64,000 nucleotides of DNA from Hordeum vulgare subsp. vulgare. Taxonomy: Eukaryota > Streptophyta > Magnoliopsida > Poales > Poaceae. The notes under the pieces are model-generated. The model was not told where the DNA came from. It made no database searches and saw only the letters and a list, made by a program, of their open reading frames with translations. Below are positions 47,400 through 57,700 of this stretch, in pieces. A program made the position numbers and the translations under genes. The first letter of the stretch is position 1. Every line of letters begins with the position of its first letter. The DNA lies in assembly GCF_904849725.1 (NCBI RefSeq), contig NC_058518.1, positions 7,522,147-7,586,146 on the forward strand, given 5' to 3'.

Positions 47400-48275
47400 C
47401 CTTTTATCTAAAAGTAGTTTCTTTGGGAAGAGATTGGGGACTTCCGCCTCATTAGCGTCCATTGGCTTAACTCGCCCAACACTGTTTTGACTTTGTCAGC
47501 AAAACAATGTTTACCAAGTTAAGCCAGTAGAGGTTCGACGTATGGAGGCTACTGAACTGGTGAATAACACGCATGCATGTCATTGACTTTGATAATGTGC
47601 CAACATTTCCTGAAGAAGTTTCCTAGGAAGTCGTCCGGCCCGAGAGCCTTTTCACCTGATATGAGGTCAATGGTTGCCTTTACCTTGTCCTCGGTGATGG
47701 TGGCATCAATGACCGCAAGGTCAACCACCCTCGGGCCTCAGATTAAGGTTCTCCCAGTTGAGATCACATGCTCTGGGTTGACCTCTTCTCAAGCTGCTTG
47801 CAACATGGTCATGAATGATGTTTTCTTTGATATTTATGGTCAGACCCAATGATTGTTTCTCTTGAGCATGTGAATGTGGTTTTTTCTGCGTCTTACATTG
47901 ACTCTTAGGTGAAAAACTTTAGTGTTGGCATCACCCTCTTTGATATTTGTGATACGAGTGCATTGCTTCTTTTGTGCCCTCTCAATCGCAGTGAGGCTAA
48001 TGGCATGTCGCTTGAGACGAGACTGGAGATCCCTCTCCTGCGCGGATAGGGCGCGCGAATCTTGAGCAATGTCAAAGCGATGGATGACGAGAAGAGCAGC
48101 GTGGAGGTGCAACTTTTCCATAGAGAAGAGACCCTTACTCCATCTCGCAAAGGTGCCGCCCAATTTTCCTAAGCTTATGGAAAAGCAGCTGACAAGGCTA
48201 CACATGCTTGCATGGCTCGTCACAAGCCTTTGACACAATGTAAAGGAAGCCTGGAAGACAATTTGAAGCATCTCG
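47400..48275 (-). pseudogene. L1-type LINE ORF2 fragment (pre-RT and N-terminal RT), broken
   Basis: The minus strand contains ITNIKEGDANTKVFHLRVNVRRRKNHIHML (47,855-48,271), then VIDATITEDKVKATIDLISGEKALGPDDFLGNFFRKCW (about 47,600-47,730). These are the region before RT and the first RT blocks of plant L1 LINEs. Stops and frameshifts break the frame between and after them. The remaining RT blocks are found on the opposite strand from 48,282, so this is half of a rearranged element. Confidence 0.8.
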
Positions 48276-48281
48276 TTCGCT

Positions 48282-49030
48282 TTGTGCCTCTATCGCCAGT
48301 CAGCAGAAGAGGGCAATGATCCAAGAGACAAGATAAAATGGCATGGAGCACATGTAAGCCAAAGTACATGCCCCATTTTCCATGACCGAGGACTGAGGCA
48401 GGGGGACCCCTCCCCCCTCCTCTTTGTCCTTGAAATCAAACTGTTTCAAGAGATCCTTGACGTAGCAACGAGCAACAACTTATTCATAAGATTAGGCAGT
48501 GACGGTCGGTTGTGCGAGCTTCCCTCTACGATGATGATGTGGCGATCTTCATATCTCCAATAAGGGAGGATGTCCACAACCTTGATGCCATTCTTAAACC
48601 CTTTGGCAAGGTCATCGGGCTATGCTCCAACTTCCATAAGTGCTCTCTTGTACCAATCCAATGCGGCCACATTTATCTTGACATCATCCTTCACAATCTC
48701 CCAACCATGTAGACAGACCTTCTCACTGAAATATCTCGGTCTTCCTCTCTCCATCTAGCAGCTGAAGAGGATTCACTTTCAACGTCTTGAGGACAAAGTT
48801 GCAACAAGCAACCACCCCTGACAAGGGAGGAACATTACCATGGTCGGCTGGTCTGCCTTGATGAACTCAATCCTTACTTGACAAGACGCGTATGACATCA
48901 CCCTGCTCGTGGTACCCATTGGTGTGTTGCACATCGTCAACAAGACTGGGCGTGTTTACATCTTGTCCACTAAAGATAAAACAACCAGGGCAAAATGCAA
49001 AGTCAACGAGGAGACCAACTGTCGCCCCAT
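48282..49030 (+). pseudogene. L1-type LINE ORF2 fragment (RT palm to C-terminus), inverted relative to its neighbour
   Basis: The plus strand has HDRGLRQGDPSPLLFVLEI (RT block with RGLRQGDPLSPLLF in intact LINEs), then CGHIYLDIILHNLP and KYLGLPLS in other frames, and VVPIGVLHIVNKT near 48,905-48,950. The YADD region near 48,525 is frame-shifted. It ends against a CACTA terminus at 49,034. It seems to be the continuation of the minus-strand fragment, flipped. Confidence 0.8.
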
Positions 49031-49033
49031 GCA

Positions 49034-50700
49034 CACTACTAGGGAAAACCCTACCAGTAGTTTTGGATTTTAGGGTACGAGTAGCGCTGGTAGGTGTGCT
49101 ACGATGCTACAACTATTTTTTAGCAGCAGCGTGATTTCTACCGAGCGCTACTCGTAATATCCTATATTTGTAGCGCTGCTTATGCCGGCGCTATTGCTAA
49201 CTCGCAACGTGTATTTAGCAGTAGCACTACTAGCACATGCGTACACTCCTGAAACCCTCCCTATGTACACGGTATACCACCTCGCCATCAATGATTTGTA
49301 TACATGTCAGATATGCATATAACATCAAGTGAATTCAACGATAATATGCTAACATAATATACGACGTTGGCCTGCGGGGAGAAAGAGTAAGCAAATAGAA
49401 GCAACACAAACAGTTAACGAAATTCATCGTACCCAAAACTAATTAACTATAGTGTGGTAGCTTTTACATCTAATAGTTACATCGTACAGTAAATTTCAAG
49501 TTTCGGTTGTAGAGAAAGTAAAAACTAAGCACACGCAGTGTCATCATGAATTTAAGAAATGCAGTCGTGCCATCCGTCCATAGCAGGGACGATGCACCCA
49601 AGCTTGTTGAAAGGTGTGATGTTATAGCGTAGTAGGGTATGCGGGTGCGGACGTCACGCCATGATATCGGACGGACGTAGTACATCATTCTCTTCAATGA
49701 CGTATTTCATGACAATTGGTGCAATTTCTTGTTGGATGCGGTAGAAGTCATTTCGTAGTCGATGATCCGATACGGTTTCTAAGCCTTCGGACCATCTCTA
49801 GATATGGATATGAGATGAAGATGTCATGCAAAGTGACTACTGATCCCTTTTGTACTCCAGCATTAGATGGATGACATAGAATCGATCCTTATTACTTGTT
49901 GTCGGTTGCTGGACGCAATAGAAGCTAGTCTTATGGCTGAAACAAACCGTGCTCCGAAACGTCTTAAATTCGAGGAAGCAACCCCGCATGCTGAAGCCTA
50001 GGAGACCTCTGTCGAGAACATACTTGATGTCTGTATATTTTTTCTTCTCTATGGTCATGGACGGGTCCAAATACAGAGCGCGGGACCAACGCAGGTAAAG
50101 AACGATGAGAATGGTGCTCTCGTGGTTGCGCAAAATAAATACACGATCAAGTTAGTGTTCATGCGTGCAAAGTAATGATTCAAATGCACGAAAGGATGTA
50201 TGTGTTATAGTGGCTATCCGCGGATAACTTACCTGGGATGATAAGGTACGAGAATCGCTTCCTTGTCCTTATTGTTGACCATGAACTCTTCAATGTACTG
50301 CATCGCATATTTACGGTTGGCTTCGTCGATTGACAAGAAGCCCTTACACATGTAGTACGGGTTCGCGACCACAATTCCACTGATTTGCTCTCTCCTGACG
50401 ATGTAGTTCATATGAAGCGTAAATAGACAGACGAACGTCAAATCGAGCCGCCTCATTAATAACATCTCCAAGATGTAGTCAAATCACAAGAAGAACATGT
50501 CCACAGGGTAGTCGTGGACATACTCCTTGACATGAGACGGCACATGGACTGTATAAAGTGGGTATCCTAGATCATTCAAGGATAGAAGGCTTTTCTCCGT
50601 CTATAACACATGGTCATGCAGTCTCCTAAGATCACCTGTTATGGCGGCTAGAGCATCCTCTTTCAAAGAATCCTTTTTCCTCTGATGCAATCAAACAAAT
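49034..50700 (-). mobile_element. CACTA (En/Spm) element remnant with one recognisable terminus
   Basis: CACTACTAGGGAAAACCC at 49,034 is a typical CACTA terminal inverted repeat. The following 200 bp carry subterminal repeats (TAGCGCTGGTAGG, GAGCGCTACTCG, GTAGCGCTGCT). The neighbouring minus-strand coding remnant is Ulp1-like, often carried by large CACTA elements. The other terminus was not found: GTAGTG at 51,091-51,096 is a weak candidate and no target duplication could be shown. The element was inserted in the LINE at 49,030. Confidence 0.65.
49500..50695 (-). pseudogene. CACTA-associated Ulp1-like cysteine protease, degenerate
   Basis: Minus-strand pieces read in order KEYVHDYPVDMFF, IVVANPYYMCKGFLSIDEANRKYAMQYIEEFM, ILVPYHPR, then HESTILIVLYLRWSRALYLDP and CVQQP...FYVIHLML. 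This order (His, Asp, Gln/Cys blocks) is that of C48/Ulp1-type peptidase domains carried by plant CACTA elements. A clear donor (CCCAG|GTAAGT) lies at about 50,232, but the matching acceptor near 50,133 reads TTTGCGC where AG is expected. Several stops interrupt the frame, so it is a pseudogene. Confidence 0.65.
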
Positions 50701-51457
50701 GAAAATCATGTCGAATTGAGATGGGCATTTCATGCCAATCCTATATTTTTCCTACTCCCATGTTTTTAGAATCCTACAAATCAAAGAGGACCTTAGTTGC
50801 TCAAATGATAGTAGCAAGTGAAGGTTCCATCATAGTTCTAGTGAGGTTGTTGCCCACTGAATATAGTGTTAGGTAATGGATGTAACCTTCACCTCCTACT
50901 ACCATTGTGAGATGTTTCTGTGGATATACATTAATTTTTCTCTAGGTTGCATGAAAATGAGGACACATACATGAAGGTTCTCATTAGGTTAAAACAATAG
51001 AAGGTCATATGCTTAAGAGTTAACCATCACACATGGTGGTGTTGTGGTCACATCACACACGGGCTAGCGACCGTTTATCGTCGTAGAACTGTAGTGATGA
51101 GCAAAAACACATCTGCATGAGGTGCTTCTCCCTTTTATTTGTGATATGTACGAGTGTTTGCTTCTGGGAGGTGGCGGTTAAAAAACAGTTTTTGTATCCT
51201 CACTTATAATTATGCAATATATATGTTCATCATCTTGTGCGCCCACTTTTCCTTCTTAGACAAATATATTATACCAATTAGTATATATATGTTTGGTCAC
51301 ATGCCTTTTAGCCACCCAATTACATAAGAAGGTAAACAAAACCTTCCTCTCTTACATAGAACATACCAATCCTTGTAGCTAATACATGTGACACAACTTC
51401 TCCAGAAAATCTACCCACAAATAAACTTCTCAACAAACTCAAATCTTAATTGGAGTA
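50700..51457. other. Intergenic between CACTA remnant and ZIFL gene 3' end
   Basis: Holds a MITE-like half (CCTACTCCCATGTTTTTAGAATCC, near 50,750) and a copy of a ZIFL intron 16 segment (50,808-50,882). The ZIFL polyadenylation region should lie in the first few hundred bases left of 51,458, but no strong signal was picked. Confidence 0.4.
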
Positions 51458-51706
51458 CTAATTTTGAGGAAATTTCTCTGGGATGGCAAGAAATGGCTTG
51501 AATGTCCAAACCAGTCCAAGAAACTCGACAACAACTAGAAGGAAGAACAATATTTGGTCACCTACATACCAAAGGAAAAGTTAACAAAAACATAGAAAAT
51601 ACCAAATAGAATACATGAGCTGAAATGATAGTACGAGGTGAAGGTTCTATCACAATTACAGTTAGGTTGTTGTCTATCCACTGAATATAGTGTTAGGAAA
51701 TGGATG
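50808..51706. repeat. Direct repeat of about 80 bp on either side of the last ZIFL exon
   Basis: 50,808-50,882 and 51,626-51,706 share TGATAGTA...AGGTGAAGGTTC.ATCA, AGGTTGTTG and CCACTGAATATAGTGTTAGG.AATGGATG. Each copy is preceded by similar A-rich sequence. The second copy is in intron 16; the first is downstream of the stop codon. Confidence 0.75.
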
Positions 51707-54700
51707 AAGTGCAAACAATATAAGGCGTAGGCATGTATATTTCAGACCAATTCAGATAATGTGTAGTGTATCTAACCTTCAGCTCTATTACAAGACTCAT
51801 AATATTATTTAATTAAAATGGATTTTTTAGTTATTTATGCATAGTACCGCTTTACATTTACCTGGAAAGAAGAAAGCATGTTGGCGTCTTTGTGCCCATG
51901 AAAACCTGCATTAACATAGGAGGATTATATCAACCATGGAATTCACATGTATGAATTCAGTCGTCGCATTTATTATGGTGGTATCAGTTAAAAAAATGTC
52001 ATATTTGTCATCTAATAAAACCTATCATCAGTAATACATTCCACGTCTAAGTTGTATTATGATTAAAATCAAATTACATGAATCAGTCGCCAAAATGGAC
52101 TTACCACGTGCACACAAGTTCAGAGTGAGAGCTGCATGCATTTGGAACTTTCGAAATAGCATTCACATGAATACAAGCAAAACTAAAACACTTACACAAT
52201 GCCAGCTCCTGCTGGAGCACACGCCTTAAAAACCGACATTATAGTGGTGGCTAAGCCATCGGCAGTTGCTCTTTGATCTTGATTCTGATAGCTCCATTGC
52301 GGGAGAGGGTGTTAAATGCCATCTTCTTTGTAAAAAAATTGAAATAATTGAACTAGGATACGAAGTCACATACCACAGAGTTATTCTGAAGAATGAAACA
52401 GCAGGTAACAATGGACACCTAATAATTGGTAATTTTTAGTAATGTGCTGCCGTCAGATATGAAAAGAAAAATATAACAACCAAATATAGTTATCCTTCGA
52501 GGAACTCACTTAGGTGGACACATGGATTAAAAGATTGCTATCTAACTCTACAAACTTCATTTTACAATTTCGATCACGTCGAAGTTGGTATAAAGCAGTT
52601 CTTGAAAAATACTCCCTCCGTCTCAAAATAAATGTCGCTACTTTAATATAAAATTTGTATTGACTTAGTACTAAATTTGTCACTTATTTTGAAACAGAGG
52701 GAGTACAAGATAATGGAAGATGCGATATGGCTCTGAAGGTAAGAAATTATTGAAAACATCCAATACATCTCTCTTATCCATTGAACTATCTCCTCTCCCC
52801 TATGGTTACCGGAGCCGGGGTTAGGAGGCACCGCATATTTTTTGGGCCTTGCTATGCGTCGGTCGGCGGTCTTTTTGAAATATTCGCTGCTTCGTGAGTC
52901 CTAACATCTAACACAATGGATCAGCCATATGTATTCCTGTACTTTGCAATAGAGGTCTTGTTGCGAAAACATTTCTAATAAAGGTTGTGTTGCGGGTATT
53001 TTGTAATATAGGTTGTATTGCGGTATTTTTCGGCAACATGGATCGTGTTGCAACACATTAAACTGCAACATGGGTCATGTCGCAGAATATTTTTTACAGC
53101 ATGAACCGCTCAAGAATCTAGTCTCTGGCCGGTTTGTAACAAGAGGCTAGTTACAGAACCGCTTCTAAAACAATGGACCCGTTACAAAAGGTAGACATGT
53201 TCCGCTCCAGATCGTTGATGAAAAGCCCAAATGGACGTGGAGGTGACAGACGCTTGCACAAAGATCAGTCGGTCGAAGGAAATCATTTTCCATTTTTTTG
53301 CTAATCACACACACCAGTGAGGCGGTAGGTCCATCAAAGACCACTGAATTCTTATGTATGCTTTCAGAGTTACCACATGACAAGCGTGGTGATCAACTCT
53401 TGGTTCTGGCACATGGATAGCAAGCTTTCGCGCACCCCCATCCATGGCTAATTCTTTGGTGATGTTCCAATCCTTCATATCTCTCTTTACGGACTCTTCC
53501 CGAGTCAAGTTTGATTCACCCCGTCCTCTTTTGACATTATCAACACACTTTAGCCGTCCGCTATGCACTAGGGCTTCTGCAGACCTGCGTTGAATATGCC
53601 CAAACCATCTGAGACGATGTTGGACAAGTTTCTTTTTAATTGACGCTACCCCCAACTCTATCTTGTATATCATCATTCCGGATTCGGTCCTTCCTTGTGT
53701 GGCCACACCCATATCAACATGCACATCTCCGGGACACCTAACTGTTGCACATGTCACCTTTTAGTCGGCCAACACTCAGCGCCGTATAACATTGCTGGTC
53801 GAACCGCCGTCCTATGGAACTTGCCTTTTACCTTTTGTGGCACTCTCTTGTCACGGAGAATGCCAGAAACTTGGAGCCACTTCATCCATTCGTGTATAAT
53901 TTGATGGTTCACATCTTCATCAACATCCCCTTCCTTCTGCAACATTGACCTCAAATATCGAAAGGTGTCCCTCGGAGGCACCACCTGTCCATCAAGGTTA
54001 ACATCCTCCTCCTCGTGCCTAGTACTACTGAAAGCGCATCTCATGTACTCAATTTTTGTCCTACTAAGTCTATAACCTTTTGATTCCAAGGTTTATCTCC
54101 ATAACTCCAACTTCCTGTTGACCCCCCTCTGACTATCATCGATTAGCACCACATCATTCGCAAAGAGCATACACCATGGGATGTCTCCTTGTATATCCTT
54201 GTGACCTCATCCATCACCAAGGCAAAAAGATAAGGGCGCAAAGCTGACCCCTCATGCAGTCATATCTTAATCGGGAAGTCATCAGTATCGTCATCACTTC
54301 TCCGAACACTTGCCACAACATTATCATACATGTCTTTGATGAGCGTAATGTACTTTGGTGGGACTTTGTGTTTCTCCAAGGCGCGCCACATTACATTTCG
54401 CGGTATCTTATCACAGGCCTTATCCAAGTCAATTAACACCATATGCAAGTTTTTCTTTTGCTTCCTATATCTCTCCATAAGTTGTCGTACCAAGAAAATG
54501 GAATCCATGGTCGACCTCCCAGGCATGAAACAAAGCTGATTTTCGGTCACGCTTGTCATTCTTCTTCAGCGGTGCTCAATGACTCTCTCCCATAGGTTCA
54601 CTGTATGGCTCATCAGTTAAATTCCACGGTAATTAGTACAACTTTGAGCCCCCCCCCCCTTGTTCTTGAAGATTGGTACTAATATACTCCGTCCCCATTC

Positions 54701-57700
54701 TTCTAGCATCTTGTTTTCCTAAAAAATGAGGTCGAAATGTTTGATTAGCCATGCTATCGCTATGTCCCTGATGCCTCTCCACACCTCAATGGGGGTACAA
54801 TCAAGGCCCATCACCTTGCCACTTTCATCCTCTTTAAAAACTCCTTGACCTCCGACTCCTGGATTCGCCGCACAAAACACCTGCTACTATCATCAAAGGA
54901 GTCGTCCAGTTCAATGGTAGAGCTCTCACTCTCCCTATTAAGCAATTCATCAAAGTACTCCCGCCATCTATGGAAAAATTGTCATATTACTTGACGATGG
55001 AAAGGTTTTCATGGTCAAGTAATTCTTTTGGATCTGAAAGTAGCTATCCATTTTTAGCTGTTCATGACATCAGAGGTCACATGGTGGGAAAATATGGTCT
55101 GAAATAGTGAAAGAAACAGAACTAAATAAAGAAACTTTTGAAATTGGAAAGTTTTTTCTTGTCCTAATGCATAAATAACCAGAACAATCATATGTTGCAA
55201 TATTAGATGTTTCAAGCATGTAGAATAAAGAAGTCCTGAGGGTACTCACAAGACAATTAGCTTTAAGAACTGATACGATATTTAATATTATTGGGAGCCA
55301 TGGTCTTGATAGGTGTGTCATAGGTGGATAAGTAAAAAGAAGCACCATAGAAACAACCTGCAAAATTTAATCACAATACTATACAGTTTTTAAAACAAAA
55401 TTGAACTTGGATTTGGAAGTCATGCAACTTCAAATGTTAACTCACGGTTGCAACACGTGAAGTGTTAATTGGTCCAAGAATTTTGTCGATCTGAGGATAA
55501 ATAAATGTTTGATACAAAACAACGCTACCACCTGTAAAATGAGAATATAAAAGATGAAATCATCAAAAAGAATTGTAAGAAAAGTCGCTAGGGAATGTGC
55601 ACTAAGAATTAGAGTGTACCTGTAATTGCAAACACTTGACCAACATCCTGAGGTGAGAAACTTAGTCCGCCATACTTTCTATCACTCTCAGACCATAGAG
55701 AAACTATCTAGAAAATGTTTCAAACATTAGAGGTAGTTTAACAGAAGATAGACATTCTTTGAAAAATAGACATCTATAATCAACTAGGTGGAAACGGCCT
55801 GAAGGATGCATATTTTATTTTTCTCGTGTCCTTATGAAGAAGTGCAATCATGATAATACAAGGAATACTCAGTACTAGTTGTGAAAAACTGTAGACATAA
55901 TTGATTTTGCGTGATTTGTAGTTTTCTGGCTCAACCAACTCAATGATGATATGATTAATAATTCAAGTAAACAAATGATTTAGCATCTAATATAACTTAA
56001 TATAGTAGACTGAGATACTCTTTATTGGTCCTAGAAATCAAACATGAGTTAGAAGAAAGAGAAACTGGTACTACTCATTTGCATTGTAATCACAACATTG
56101 CAAGTCATTTCATGGCAAATTATTGTAAGACTCAGAGTAGTAGTGCAGTGTGCATATGCACGGGGCCTTCTATGTGGATATTTCAGGATGCCTTACACCA
56201 ATGCTTGTGTTTTCTATTATATTAAATTCTAGATGATATATCCAAAATCGTATTTTATATTATATTTTCCCTATTAAAAAAATTTGTTTAGCTCTTATTT
56301 CTAAAAAAGTAGTGAAGGACGTACCTCTGTATAAGCCATGTCATCAAAGCAGAAAATACAGTAGAGAACAATAGAAGACATCAATGGCCAGTTTTTAAGC
56401 AAGTTCTTAGTTGGAACTGATTTAACTTGTTGCTCAATAAGCTCTTCAGAACTGGCTGAATGTGCAATGAAAGATCCATTTGCTCGATCTTCTATTTTGT
56501 CAAGTTTGTGATTATGTAGGGTCTCCTGAAATATCATGTTGGATTTTTTTAAAATCAACCTAGGTCTAGTTTGTGTTAACAATGTTTACAGAACATAAAT
56601 GTATGGTTCAAGCCACACTAATAATTCATACAATAGTATTATGAAAAATAAAGAGACTAGTGTAGGGTAAATAAATTATTCAATTGATGCCATATTATAA
56701 TAGCTACTTCATAAGTGACACATAAGGGCATCTAGAATCAGAATGATCAAATATGCACCCTATATATCCGCGGAACACCCGGACCGTGTCCACGCATGCT
56801 CCCTTTGAGGCCCCACTTTTACTAGTACACAACCACAACCCTGACTTTGAACCTCCACTTTTCCACCTTGTTTCAGACATTTCATTAAACACGTCATGTG
56901 CAGCATCCAACTCGATGGCACAGCGACTCATCCAGCTCAGGCTTCAATGACCTAGCTGTGCACACACATGGATGTGTACAACTCATGGGAGAGGAGGCCG
57001 ACACATGATCAACACACACGCGTTTATGGCTGTGCAAACACATGGATGTGTACGAGGAACCATAGCTGCGCGAGGGCCAGGTTCGCGAGCTCCGGAACCA
57101 GCATTTGGCCACGCGATATCCGGTGAATGCGAGCTCTGATGGAGGGCCTTGACATGATGGACGCTTTCATCTATGAGCGTGCCGACGAAAACAAGAAAGT
57201 TGATTGGGAGGGAAAAGAGGGAAGTGGGTTGGGTAGCTACAATAAGGGCTTAGGTTGGTTGGGTGGAACTTGGGCTGAATTCTCCACTGAAATAATTTAC
57301 CTAGGCTGCTAGGCACCGAGCCAGATGAGTCGCTCTGCACGTCTTGTCCAGGCTGTACGCCAGACACACATGGGGAGAGAGGGGGGGGGGGGTTGTAGAT
57401 ACTCAGATAGTCTAACAACTACACTATAAATAATGGATTTTCAAGTGGCAAAATATTATTTGTTAGAAAAAAAGTACTACATTATTAGAGCACATCACAT
57501 CGATTATTTATAGAATAACACTCACAAGTTGCACATACCGGGAGCCATATGCAGCTTATAAGGATAACAAAGCAAAAGATCGATATACATAAACAAGGTA
57601 AGAAATATGGGAACCTACAGAATAAATTCAAAAGTAAGTTAGTTGAAGTGGTTTGTCTAGTACAATTATATTAATATGGGTTAGGGAATACCTTCCGAAT

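Noticed and set aside
51061..51096. Possible right end of the CACTA element (GAACTGTAGTG)
   Set aside because: Only the last six bases match the left terminus. The flanking ATG does not give a clean 3-bp duplication with the bases beside 49,034.
52643..52831. Short minus-strand frame in ZIFL intron 13
   Set aside because: It starts next to the Stowaway element and has no domain; it is intron sequence.
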